Shown here: positions 52,120 to 62,654 of the stretch, piece by piece
Layout of the letters: every line of letters begins with the position of its first letter
How positions within the stretch are numbered: the stretch's first letter is position 1
Source of the DNA: Trachythela sp. YZ-2020
Lineage: Eukaryota > Cnidaria > Anthozoa > Malacalcyonacea > Clavulariidae
DNA length: 64,000 bases
Reading direction: 5' to 3'
Assembly (NCBI GenBank): GCA_016169945.1
Contig: JADLSH010000091.1
Location: forward strand, 1,178,001 to 1,242,000
Notes under the pieces: model-generated
What the model was told of the DNA's origin: nothing
Database searches by the model: none
Seen by the model: only the letters and a program-made list of their open reading frames with translations
Program-made: the position numbers and the translations under genes

Positions 52120-53339
52120 CTAATCTTTTCCAGATACTACAGTGGTTCTTCAGCAATTGACAAGACGTCCCTTTTTGCTTTGAGAAACCTTGTGAACTGG
52201 CGAGATGTGGTCAGTGATGCTGAGCACAAACCAGCTCCATGTAAAAGGTTTGTAAATTTAGTTCTTGATGCAGATGTCATTGCTGCAGCCCTCAAATTCT
52301 TTGGCATGGAAACAACAGATGACGAACCGACAAAGTACATCATCAATGAGGTATTGAAAACAAGCATCAAAGCAGTGCGCGAGAGATATTTTTATAGAGT
52401 CATTAAAGAATTCTTTGAAACATATATTGTGAATGGGAAACTCTATGAAAATCACTTCATCAACATTCAATCACTTCAAAAATGGGAAACCACACAAGCT
52501 AACCAGCCTATACTTGAAAATGGCAGGTACCCATGTAGATTTCCAGGTTGTTCAAACTCATACAATTACGACGGACTCAGCAGGAGAAGGCATGAAATGT
52601 CGCATGACCCGCCACCTACCATTCCAGAGATTCCGACCATGCTCAATACTGCACCAGATCCAACAGATCCCACATCTGAAGATGACATTTTCAACTACCA
52701 TTGCGGATTCATGAACATGGCACTGCTGTTACGAAACTTCATGGATGCTACAAAAGAAGGTGATGGTATAAGAATAATTAGATGCATCAAAATGTTTCTT
52801 TTGCATTTTAAGCAAGATGGGAGTGGCAGCACAAAGTATTCATTAGAAGCTTTGTATCAAATGTTTCAATTGTATGCACTACTCAGCCCAAGAGAAGCAG
52901 AGAGGTTGACATGGAACAGAACGGTGAACAATCATGGCTCTGCATGTTGCAATGTAGCTATGGATCTAGCCTTAGAGCATGACAATCATTTAATTAAAGA
53001 CATGATAAGAGGATTAGGAGCTAACATTAACGAGAATAGTGTTCGTAGAATTTGTAGAGCGTTCTTCATCATCAAGTCATTTTTGGCAAATCTAGACCAA
53101 GAAATGCAAGTCAAAAAGATCTCGGAGAGCATTGTAAGAAATCGGTAAAGCAGGACTTAATGAAAGTTGTAAAGACACTTCAAGAACAGAATGTGTTTGA
53201 GAAACAATCAGCCAGGGAAAAAATGTATGCCTTTCCTGACTGTCCAAGAGACTACCTACAATTGCTAGACCCAAAAGCCCTATTCTCATGGATCAACGAT
53301 CATAAGAAAAATGTAAAACTTGGCAAAAGGCCTCGATAA
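52120..53339 (+). pseudogene. DUF6589-type gene exon 6, frameshifted near the end
   Basis: From a TTCTAG acceptor (52119) the frame encodes LIFSRYYSGSS, an LRNLVNWRDVVSD segment, a C2H2-like finger CRFPGCSNSY...RRRHEMSH at 52527-52605, and EGDGIRIIRCIKMFLLHFK, LSPREAERLTWNR and AMDLALEHDNHLIK blocks. The last match DUF6589 as I recall it. The ORF stops at 53146, but the next frame continues with conserved SVKQDLMKVV and FSWINDHKK segments to a stop at 53337-53339, so one base was lost or gained near 53115-53125. Confidence 0.75.
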
Positions 53340-54001
53340 ATGTAACTATGACAACTTGCTATATTCATATAATTTTCCACCGACATCTCTTGAGTGTTAA
53401 AACTTGTAGTGCCAAGTACAAACTGGATCTAGGACTAGCAAAATAGACATCGGGCACTATTCAGTAAATTTGCTGTATATTTAAAGGATATTGCTAATAC
53501 TGAACATGAAAATGTGTTGGCCTTGTCTTTCCATGTTAAATTGTGGAAACTGTAAAAGTGCATATGACACACAAAGTTTTATTTTCCTATTCAAAAGAAC
53601 TCTTACAATTGTAATGTAAATCTTTTAAAAGACTTTTTTTTACATTATTTGTTGAGATATCTTGACTTGTGTGAATATCACACAGGTCAAAATATCTCAG
53701 CACCAACATGGCAAATATATGAATGGGCAATAACTGCAAATATATGTGTCATTACCATAAGAAAATTTCCAGATGTAAATTTATGTGGTCACTTGACGCT
53801 TTTGCTATTTAAGCACTGATGCTACTAACCTTCTGATGAGGGCCTTTGCTTGAAACATCCTTGTTTGCTATATTTCTCAGCCAGTTTAACTTTATTGCAA
53901 GATATGTACCAATTTGTTGTTGTTGAAATAAAGTAGTATCCTAAAAGTACCGTATTTATCATACCGGTACTATTCTGAGTCATACACCTCTTCAGCAGTT
54001 T
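53340..54001. other. Gap between the facing genes (3' untranslated regions)
   Basis: An AT-rich gap between the two facing genes. AATAAA-like words occur near 53930. An imperfect hairpin near 53648-53698 pairs TTGAGATATCTTGACTTGTG with CACAGGTCAAAATATCTCAG. No gene seen. Confidence 0.45.
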
Positions 54002-54377
54002 CTACAAGGCTGTCCTCTGGAATAGAAAATAGTTATCCTTCAATGCTAGCCAACAATGAGTCCTGTTCACAAATTCAAATATAACAAAAGGAAACTCCTC
54101 TATCTCATCAAGTTCTGTTTCTTCATCAGATTCTGCTATATCAATATCTTTAAAGACTTTCGAAAATGCAAACAAAACATCATTTGCCACACTTAAATGC
54201 CAGATATTAACAAATTTAAAAACATCAGCAACATTAAAAATTTTTTCACAGTTTTGCAATATATCTTTTATTTCAGAATCTCCAAATCCACCAGCCAACT
54301 TTGCAGGTGTGAACATGGGTACATTTGCAACCTTAGCTCTTTTAAAAATTGCTCATTCAAAACCATCTTTAAATACA
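54002..54377 (-). pseudogene. C-terminal part of RecQ-like gene, out of frame
   Basis: The frame ending at 54002 (54316-54002 from its ATG) has a GGFGDSEIKDILQNCEKIF segment, a helical NIWHLSVANDVLFAFSKVF segment and an acidic tail. The upstream exon stops at 54378 in a different frame, and between 54385 and 54316 there is one more in-frame stop. Either two indels or one indel plus a nonsense change separates it from the helicase exon. Confidence 0.55.
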
Positions 54378-55323
54378 TCAATTTTGGGCAAGTGCTGTTC
54401 TTTGAGCATCTGTAACTTCTCTCGAGTGGAAAGATTCCACTGCAACATCTTGACTGCAAGTAGATTTTGAAGTAAAGTATAGAAAATCACAATATGTCCC
54501 ACAGCATTTGCATTTTCTTTGACAAAAATCACAACATGGGTGAGGATGTTTAGTCACAGGCAGGTTGTTGAAGTCAACATCAAAGTTTTCTAACAACATC
54601 TCTCTTCTGCACTTCGATGATTCACGTACATAACTCTTAATTTCATCTGAACAATACCTCATCATTAAGCTTGAATACAGGATGACAGATTTACACATTT
54701 GCCTATTTGATCTTCCAGCCCTTCCACTCTCTTGCATGTATGTCTCCAAGTTGTAAGAAGGCCCATAGTGAATGATGGTTGTAACACTCTTACAATCGAT
54801 TCCCATACCATAAGCAATGGTAGCAATTAAAACTCGAACTGAACCATTCGGGGTGCTCATGGACTCCAATATATGATCTCTATTCAGTTCATCTATTCTG
54901 CTATGAAACATTTCAACAGTCCTCTTTTTGGGATCCAGGGAGTCATTAGCATACATGTCATCACCAAGTTCTGATGCAAAATAGGAATATAAATAAGTGG
55001 TGACTTTAATAGTCTGGCAGTATATAATTGCCCTTTCAGTACATCCTTTCTTTTCTTTTAATTCTTGGACCATTGTTTGAAACGTTTTCACAAGATCAGA
55101 GGTAATAACTTGGACAGCATAACTTATGTTAGGCCTGTTTGGGCTATCCAGTATTAATGCTGGGTTCTTCATTTCAAGGGCTCTCATAATTTTCAGTCTG
55201 GTTGAAGTTGTTGCTGTTGCTGTCAGAGCAATCAGTGGCACTCGTCCAATAATAGAGCGGATCTCATTTATTCGACTAAACCACTTTCGGAAAGCCATCT
55301 CTCCTTTCTTTGATGCATAACCC
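54378..55323 (-). CDS. RecQ-like helicase exon 2: motifs III-VI and zinc-binding region
   Basis: The exon begins at 55323 after a TTTCAG acceptor and continues exon 1 in frame (ISHWGYASKKGE). It contains ALTATAT (motif III), an IIYCQTIKVTTYL strand (motif IV region), LIATIAYGMGID (motif V) and IIHYGPSYNLETYMQESGRA (start of motif VI, followed by GR). A Cys-rich C-terminus (CCDFCQRKCKCCGTYCDF) resembles the RecQ zinc-binding domain. The helicase unwinds DNA and could help the element transpose. The frame is open to 54378, where it meets the frameshift. Confidence 0.88.
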
Positions 55324-55573
55324 CTGAAACATTATAAAAATCACTATAAATTAATAGACAAAAATTTAAAAATCGAAGAAAAGATAGCTTATTTCCTATA
55401 CAAACAATGAAGTGCATGTATGGTAGAGTATATACCTGTATGCACAATACCACAAACAAACATGATAATTTGTTTTTAAAGTCTATAAGACTATATATAC
55501 AAAAGAATCAAGAATATATCATAAAGAGTTAACATGCCAATATTTTTGCCAATATTACATTAAATCTGCTTAC

Positions 55574-56061
55574 CAGTGAGATATACAATGAGCTTCGTCA
55601 ACTGCTACCAGACGCAATCTTTCTTTATAAACATTGCTACTTATCATAGCACGCCATCTTTTGGTTGATAAAAATGCCTCAGGTGAGCCATACACGATTT
55701 GACATTCGCCACGTTCAACAAGTTGATTTGCCTCTTCGCTTGTCTGATCCTTACCAATAAACTCGCCACTTATCCCAACAGACTTCAGGTAACGTACTTG
55801 GTCTTGCATAAGCGAGGTCAGAGGAGAAATTACAAGTGCTATTGACCTGCCACACGACATAGGATATATTGTGTCGAAGATGACGGGAGCTGACTGATAT
55901 ATAAGTGATTTTCCCGAACCTGTAGGCTGTATAACAAATACATCTTGCCCCCTTAATATTTTTTCCATAGCTTCTACCTGACATTCCTTCAAAGATTCTA
56001 TTTTAAATGTTTCTAAAACCCTCTTAAACGCTGTCGTTTTTCTTTCTTCGTGGCCCGCCAT
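55574..56061 (-). CDS. RecQ-like helicase exon 1: motifs 0-II
   Basis: The start is the ATG at 56061. The RecQ-specific motif 0 appears as FKIESLKECQVEAMEKILRG, Walker A as QPTGSGKS at residues 45-52, motif Ia as VISPLTSLMQDQV and the Walker B/DEAH box as VAVDEAHCIS near residue 155. The exon ends at 55574 with donor TG|GTAAGC; the intron runs 55324-55573. The gene is transcribed toward the DUF6589-type gene, and its start lies 166 bp inside the right end of the transposon. All helicase motifs are intact. Confidence 0.9.
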
Positions 56062-56148
56062 TTTGAATTAGCTATTTTGATATGATAATTTATGCAAATT
56101 CATTGCCAGACGAAATTCTGCAGGCGATTATCTGATTGGCTGAAAATG

Positions 56149-56227
56149 AGATCTGCGACTGGTGCGTCCAGCCGGCCCTTCGGGGAGCTCTGCCATTCCC
56201 CCCGGAGCCGGCTGGAAATCGAGCCTA
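56149..56227. repeat. Right TIR of the giant transposon
   Basis: The reverse complement of this sequence matches 36513-36540 plus 37305-37361 with only small differences, notably two additional G at the nested-insertion point. It contains the GCCGGCTCC / GGGGAGCTC palindromic words. The flanking ATGTCAATG at 56228-56236 repeats 36504-36512. Confidence 0.9.
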
Positions 56228-56412
56228 ATGTCAATGTGACTGTGAATGTTTTGAGTGACTGTGAATGTTGAATGTGAGATATTTCTCTTGAGTATTTGCT
56301 CAAATCTGACTTAAAGCTTTCAAACGTTTATTTCAAAAGGTAAGTGAATGTAAATTTAGATTAAATTTTCCTACGAAAATTAGAAAACAATAGTAGTTCT
56401 TATATGACAATT
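56228..56412 (+). promoter_or_regulatory. Promoter-like repeat, copy 2 (right part) with splice donor
   Basis: It continues copy 2 after the transposon. TGACTGTGAATGTT is tandemly repeated; TTTGCTCAAATCTGACTTAAA and AAAAG|GTAAGTGAATG (donor at 56340) match copy 1 at 32640-32700. The similarity ends at about 56412. Confidence 0.5.
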
Positions 56413-58589
56413 ACTACAGTATTAGAGTATTAGAGTGCCGCACAGGTCTTTAATACACTTCATGATTAGTGACTATATATAATAATGATATCTGGATGAA
56501 AGAAACAGTTCCATTGTTTTCGTAGGCCAGTTTATCATGAATAACTAGCCTGTTTGAAGCAATTTAAAGCTACTTCCATTCGGAACCGTAGCCGTGTTCG
56601 AATTTTTCTAGTTGAATGCGTCCCGCTGTCAAGCGAAATCTCTGACCTCTGCGAAATCTCTGACCTCTGCGAAATCTCTGACCTCGCGTGACTGGTCAGA
56701 GATTTCGCGCGTGTGGACGCGAAATCTCTGACCTCCGCGAAATTTCTGACTCGACCGAATTTTAGTATTTTATATTTATAAATAATATTAAAGGTCTTTA
56801 TAAAAGTATTTCGAAACTGGATTCAATTTGATATCGTTATCGAAGAATAAATGCTTAAAACCTGAAGTTATTTAGGGCATAAACTACAGTAAAAGTCTTC
56901 GGCATTTATATCTTAACAATGGCGCACTGCCAGGTGACTGGACAGAGCTCAGAAATATTTTTATATAATTTATTTCACATTCTCAAAGATTCCCGTGGGT
57001 TTATTGCTTCATTCTTAACACAAATCCACGGTAAGAAACGTTAATTTCTAGCTTTGGTATAGTAAATATAGGAAAACGAGACTTTAGAATGCTTTTTTAG
57101 CAAATTTATGTTTGAAATTGCAAATATGTTACTGTCAGTATCAAGTATGGCCACCTATATGACAGGTCATGTGTGCACTGCCACATTAATATGTGACACT
57201 ATACCTAAATAACCCTATATCATTGTCCACATAGGTTTGTCGATATGTGGACAACATGTGTTGGTGCATGTACATGCTCTATATCCAGTTATCGACCAAC
57301 GGAACCTTGGCTTGTACCCTGTTATCGACAACTTTTGACTCATAAGTCATAAAAATGATATATTGAGATATTAAAGTCCCATAACAGATGGGAAAATACC
57401 AAATGCTTGTCTTCACCCTTGTCTCATTAATATTGTTCTTTGGTAACACACAGAACACCAGGTTGTCTGACAACAACAATCAAGTGCTATGCTATTCAGG
57501 GCATTTATGATACAGTACTATGCGGTGCCATGACCTAGTGAGCCATGTACATTGCCACACTGAAGGGAAAGGGCATTCTGTCCTACAGCCATGGCACTAT
57601 TTTCTTAACCATGGTATTATGAGAAATTAGTAATTAAATATCACCACATTAAGCCTTGGGTTGGGTTGGGCCCAGTGGCATCACCCTACAGTTTTGCAAC
57701 TTTCACAAACCTCCATTGGCTTACAGGGGGATTATAACTCTAATTTCCCAACATCTGATGGTATTTATTAATACTTTAAAAAATAACAAAGAAGACAAAG
57801 CCAATTCAGTTCATTAAAGAAATATTTAACCTCATTATTATCTTAATTTCTTGCAACATTTACATAATTATTTACATATATTTACATCCAGAGGTTAGTT
57901 ATTTACTTTTTTTATTTACAAAAGCCAAGAAATGCGTCTCATTTCCCAACTTGGCACCATTCATCCTCTCGGCATTAATGAGCGCCTCTCTTACATTTAA
58001 CTCCTATCTGTTTATGCCTGCCATCAGCAGATACTCTACATCTCATGTTATCTAATATTTCGTTCCTTGTTTTTTGTCATTCTTGCTTTGTTATCTTTGT
58101 TCGCTGCTCCTTATATGCGCATGCTAATATATTTTGTGATGTGATTTCCATATTTTGTTTATAGTTTGTTTTGATTAAATCCATCTGATTGGTTTATTTT
58201 TTATCACGTGATCGCTTTTGTATTCACTATAAAAGCACATGTTTCCCCCCGACCCATTCTACTAAACGTCGAAACGTCAAAGTTCTCATTGTATTTTTCA
58301 GGTAGTTTTACACAACAGTCAACCGCTGTATTTGCTATACCCTACCCACGCTGGCACCGCACGTTTGAGATATTTACTTATTTACAATTAAAGGGTATTG
58401 GTAATTGTGGTTCACCGAAAAGTCGGAGAGTGTTCAATATCATGAAGATAGAGATAAATATAAAATAGAATCTTCAGGCAAACATAACACAGGAAGTTCC
58501 TGTAACCTTGTTATATTTGCTCTATCTTTATGATATTTATTTGAGCACTCTCTGACATTTTGTGAACCACAATTCACTTTATAATAACT
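56413..58589. other. Non-coding stretch with GCGAAATCTCTGACC repeats
   Basis: At 56633-56752 the word GCGAAATCTCTGACC(T/C) occurs five times plus once inverted. The same word is present in inverted orientation at 59836-59868, so the two clusters could be subterminal repeats of an element of about 3.3 kb. Otherwise AT-rich; no gene seen. Confidence 0.5.
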
Positions 58590-59702
58590 AATATTGTCCA
58601 TTACAATAAAAGTTTTCTGCAAGGGCAGTTGCAAAGTCCACACCAATGCAGTTTGCATGGAAAAATTGACCACATCGGTCACAACCCAGCCAGTCATCCC
58701 CATCATCTTTTCCTGCAGATTTTGCAGACACCTGCATTTCGTCCACTATAACAAAAAAAATTACATTATTTGACTATGCTGCACCCTATCCCCAAGGTTA
58801 ATTTTGGTAGTTTGGTACACTGTGAAACAATACAAACATCTGATTTACCTGTTAACATCATTGTAGCATGACCCACATATTGTTGACAATATGTGTTGAC
58901 CAATGTAATAAAGACTGTTATTTAATTCTAAAATGAGTATTATAATTAGTGCCTTGATTGTATTTTTCAGTCTCTCACTCTGTTGTGTAACTTACAGCTT
59001 TAATATACTGTAGCTTTCAATAAGTTGGAATTCTCTTTCCAATTAATGATACCAAGCAACAATATCCAGTAAGTATAAAATAAATCATAGATAATCCATT
59101 GCAAATCTTTGACGAGGAAATTTGGCTCTGGTCACAATGATACCAAGCAATATATTTCCAGTAAATCCAGTATAGTAAGAATAAAATAAATTGCAGATCC
59201 ACCCAAAGCCAAGTAAATAATAACAGCTATATTGATGAAAAATTGATTATATTGACAAAAAATAATGTACAATTAATAAGGTAATGCCTTGCCAATACCA
59301 TACCTTCATACACAAAGTTTCTTGAGAATTCAGAAAGCGCATGGAAGGTTTTTCTCTCAAATTTTCTAAGTGTGCAGGCATCTGGCGTCCTGACTTCAGG
59401 AACTCGAGAACATCTTGCAAAGAAACCTATTTTTATGACATACCAAGAACATTTTTTAATAAATTAACCATGTTAACACTGCTAGTAAATGATCTTTCTC
59501 CTTGGCATTCAAAATACGAGAAAATAAAATGCAAAGTGTCCTGACTGTCATCTGTTCGACACAACTGATATATAAATACCAACAATCTCATCGCTATAAA
59601 ATTCAAAGTTCTACATACCTTGTGTTTATTCATCTTTGTTGTAGGCTTTGTCGATGCAATGTTGACACAGGCAGTATTAGTCTCGGTTGTAAAATTAGCC
59701 AT
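58590..59702 (-). pseudogene. Decayed PHD-finger protein gene, three small exons
   Basis: Exon 1 is 59619-59702 (28 codons from an ATG, Thr-rich, donor AAG|GTATGT). Exon 2 is 59304-59426 (41 codons, VSLQDVLEFLKSGRQMPAHL, GT/AG borders in phase). Exon 3 is about 58590-58745 and shows DDWLGCDRCGQFFHANCIG and ENFYC, the second half of a PHD finger. Its first cysteines (VCKIC-like at 58710-58730) are recoverable only with two small indels. PHD fingers read histone tails. The gene lies between two clusters of GCGAAATCTCTGACC repeats. Confidence 0.55.
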
Positions 59703-59835
59703 TTAACGACGATTAATCTTGTAAAGAAAGCTTTTAAGACGCACTTCTCTGTAGCTTTTACTAGCTTGAACACTTGCGAAATTTATGAGCAAAAATCAAT
59801 CATGCATATCATTGCGCATGAGCAGAAACACAAAA

Positions 59836-59868
59836 GTCAGAGATTTTGCAGGTCAGAGATTTCGCGTC
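59836..59868. repeat. Inverted GCGAAATCTCTGACC pair upstream of PHD-type gene
   Basis: GTCAGAGATTTTGCAGGTCA followed by GAGATTTCGCG is the reverse complement of the tandem at 56633-56752. Further outward at 59903-59930 a GTACGGTTTCGAATTT word resembles AACCGTA...TTCGAATTT at 56585-56607, supporting imperfect TIRs of one element. Confidence 0.5.
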
Positions 59869-59945
59869 ACACCGCATTAACTAGCAAGGCAACCCCGTGC
59901 AAATTTGAGTACGGTTTCGAATTTATCCGTTCTCGTGTACACGTG

Positions 59946-60735
59946 GCCTATGATACCCAATTTTCGTGATTATTTTACTGTTCTTGTGCAGTGTGGCGCT
60001 TTCAGTGTAATTTTGTCCATAATTGATAGTGAAGGTGATTAGGGGGTGTTTACATGAGCCCTGCATGAATGGCTAGCCCTTAAACAGTAGGACTAGTTTT
60101 CACCTCGTGTTTACATAAGAAGAAAAATCAGCCTTCTTGTTGGGCTGGCTCACTTCCATAAACAGCATTAACCCATTAACGCCCAATACTCTCCCCTTGA
60201 CAAGCAAAATTGCCTGGAGATCGACAGAGTAAAATGACAAAGTGGGTATATTAGGGTGCATTGTGGCTTAATGGTTAACAAGAGATATGGGCAGATAGGC
60301 TGGTTAACCCATTAATGCCCAACACTTTCCCCTTGACAAGTAAAATCATCTGGCGTTAGACAGAATAAAATGACAAAGTGGGCGTATTAGGGTGCATTGT
60401 GGCTTAATGGGTTAGCAAGAGATATGGGCAGATAGTCCGGTTAACCCATTAACACCCAACACTTTTCCCTGACGTCTGGCGTGTTTATATGAAGGGCTCA
60501 TATAAACACCCCCTTACTGTATAGCACCCTAATGTTTTCCCCCTAATTGCCAATGCTAGCCTTTGTGGTGGCGAATGTATACTATTTTTTGAATATATAT
60601 TATCTGAAGTTCAGAGTGATCAGATCAGAATGCAGAAAATACCATTTTGGAACCCTAAGATTTTCACGTTTTTCATGGGAGAGCATGCCCTGCCCTCCTA
60701 AACATATACGGCCTTCAGCCTCAAACAGTTTAACT
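59946..60735. repeat. Spacer with three tandem copies of a dispersed repeat of about 125 bp
   Basis: Units beginning TTAACCCATTAA(C/T)(G/A)CCCAA and containing CAGAGTAAAATGACAAAGTG (or CAGAATAAAATGACAAAGTG) with GGGTGCATTGTGGCTTAATG follow each other at 60171-60470. Related single copies occur near 39880-40030, 48700-48850, 61610-61690 and 62810-62890. No gene. Confidence 0.7.
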
Positions 60736-61554
60736 CAGTGGCATGCTGACTCGTGTTTGCCAGGGGAGGCCAGCTGGGAATTTGGCGCCCCCTTGTAATT
60801 TGTGTAAGGGCAAGCGTCGTAGACGCGAGACCTCTAAGGGGGTCCGGGGGCATGCCCCAACGGGGAAAATTGTGAAATCTAGAGTCCCTGAAATGCCATT
60901 TCCTGTGCTTTGGAAGGCGATTTGACGGAATTCGGAGATTATAAAACATTGTATAAAATAAAAATGCGCAAAAAAACAACACATTCAGGAGTTTGAATAA
61001 ATATGTAATTCATAGAAGGACTTAGTTTTTTTCTTATACAAAGAAAAGTAGATGGCGACCATTCATGAAGTAGACGGCGAACTTACCAGTGATCGTAAGC
61101 CAAATCACTTCACATTTCACAATTAACAATTTACATTCTTTGAGATATTACAGACTGGACAGTGATGCTTGTAGTTGTAGGTAGGCTGGTGAATTTTTAA
61201 TCCTAGTATAAGTCGTATTCCGAATAACAGAACTCAAATCACTGTGCTTAAATTAAGCACGCGTACTAGCACTTTGAACAGTGCTTGCGGCAGTGCGGCA
61301 GTAAGTAATGCGATCTTGCGATAGCCAAGAAAGCCTGGCATCGGATAAGTTTTATCAGATAAACGACAATGTATCGATCATTAACATTCTCAAACTCTTT
61401 TTCTCTCGTCGGCTCATCGGATTTGACAAAATTCCAATTCGGAGTAGCGCTTTTGTGGATTTTTTTTCGGTGCCCCATTTATGTTTTGGCGCCCCCTAAT
61501 AATCTTCGCTGGGGGGACCATGGCTCCCCGGCCCCCCCTGCCAGCACGCCACTG
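60736..61554. mobile_element. 819-bp non-autonomous hAT-like element, 8-bp TSD
   Basis: It starts CAGTGGCATGCTG and ends CAGCACGCCACTG (near-perfect inverted ends) and is flanked by GTTTAACT at 60728-60735 and 61555-61562. CAGTGGCGT-type ends with 8-bp duplications are typical of hAT elements. No transposase is encoded. The interior frames (60743-60925, 61308-61499) are not supported. Confidence 0.88.
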
Positions 61555-62501
61555 GTTTAACTGGTCAATGATGTATTAAGAGCCCTGTTAACCTAGCTTG
61601 CACTGCGCCCAGATACGTACACCCTACTTTAGTATTTTACTCTGTCTAATACCAGATAATTTTACTCGTCAGTGGTAAGGTACCTGCCAGTTAATGGCTT
61701 AAATTGGTAAATTCAGCCTCAATGTGTTCAAGTGTTTGCTATTATAAAAGTGATGCTTGCAAAAGGCAGCCTTTGAAGAGTGTGCATTGGTGTTGTTATT
61801 TCTATTGTAAGGGATATATTCAGTTTATGACTGGCTGCTGTATTCAAATGAAACAGTTCTAATTCTTTTGATAAGAAAATATGTTTTTGCGGTGTGCAAA
61901 ATCTTGATTTGCCAAGTATTTGTATGAGTCTAATGATTGGTTGTTTTAATTTATGGGCATGTTATGAGCTGCAAAAACATAGCCCTTTCGTGCAAGTGCT
62001 TTCCCTCTTCCTTGATTCCTTCCTCCCCCCATTGCGCCAAGCATCACTGCCTACCAAATCATGTGTTTAACGGGGGGCTTTCTTATTAAAAGCGTCAGCT
62101 ACTTTCAGGAATTTTAGAAGGATGACAAGCTTTGAATGTTATATTCAGAAAGCTGCTATTTATGGGGGCTGTTACTTTAGAAATATCAATGGTCATTTCA
62201 GTTAATTGTATAGCCCTTACATGGAATTAAAATTGTCTTCAGAACTAATCTGAAAGGAGATCTATATTTGTTCCGTTATGATTGCAAGTCCTTTAATTAG
62301 TGTTAACAGCACAATTGATTGGTGACGAAGCTACACCTGCTAATTAAATAAATGTATCATCGTCATTGAAAGAGACTTTTACCTGTGTTCATCATGTTAA
62401 AGAATCAAACTAGTGATAGAGTATACAAGATATCAAATATTTTACATTGTTTTGGGTATTGAGCACTATTAAATTGATGTGTATGTTGTATTTTATTCTA
62501 G
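61555..62501. other. Non-coding stretch before the candidate exon
   Basis: AT-rich sequence with one CCAGTTAATGG-type dispersed repeat (61610-61690). I see no other feature. The final 20 bases form a pyrimidine-rich TTTTATTCTAG splice acceptor. Confidence 0.4.
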
Positions 62502-62654
62502 CGTTTGGATCAAGAAAACAAAATTATGAACCCTGATAATGAACATTCAGCAGAATGCAAAAATGAAGAAAAGTCAGAGAATAAAACTCAAGACGTAGAA
62601 CCTGGAGGATATCCAGAGCAGATGTTAGGTGCCAGGGCTGTTGAGCCGGCACAG
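62502..62654 (+). CDS. Candidate single exon of an unidentified cellular gene
   Basis: A 153-base open stretch of 51 codons between a good acceptor (TTTTATTCTAG) and a CAG|GTGGGA donor, phase 0 on both sides. The product is polar and acidic (Glu, Asn, Lys) and ends GGYPEQMLGARAVEPAQ. It resembles no mobile-element protein I know. It may belong to a host gene that extends past the right edge, but the acidic composition gives no functional hint, and chance remains possible. Confidence 0.45.

Larger units (their letters stand above)
38633..53339 (+). pseudogene. DUF6589-type gene (putative transposase), six exons, one frameshift
   Basis: Exons are 38633-39214, 39358-39837, 40291 to about 40833, 51129-51229, 51444-51700 and 52120-53339. 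All internal borders except the 3' end of exon 3 have GT/AG ends that keep frame. The product (over 900 aa) has a Cys-rich N-terminus, a helical middle, conserved [17 protein letters not shown] and ADWHHEN blocks, a C2H2-like finger and a long helical C-terminus matching DUF6589 as I remember it. The GDQ and DWH aspartates could belong to an RNase-H-fold transposase core; this is inference. A frameshift near 53115-53125 truncates the last 70 residues, and a 10-kb insertion abuts exon 3. Confidence 0.75.
36513..56227. mobile_element. Giant DNA transposon with facing DUF6589-type and RecQ-helicase genes (Academ-like)
   Basis: The left end TAGGCTCGATTTCCAGCCGG at 36513 is matched by its reverse complement ending at 56227. 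The TIR is about 79 bp on the right and interrupted by a later insertion on the left (36513-36540 plus 37305-37361). ATGTCAATG flanks both sides (36504-36512, 56228-56236), a 9-bp target duplication (11 bp if TIRs start at AGG). Inside are the plus-strand DUF6589-type gene (38633-53339) and the minus-strand RecQ-like gene (54002-56061), tail to tail. Helicase-encoding Academ transposons (AcademH) with RecQ-like helicases and 9-10-bp duplications are what I recall as the closest match; this was not checked. Nested insertions account for more than half its length. Confidence 0.85.
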
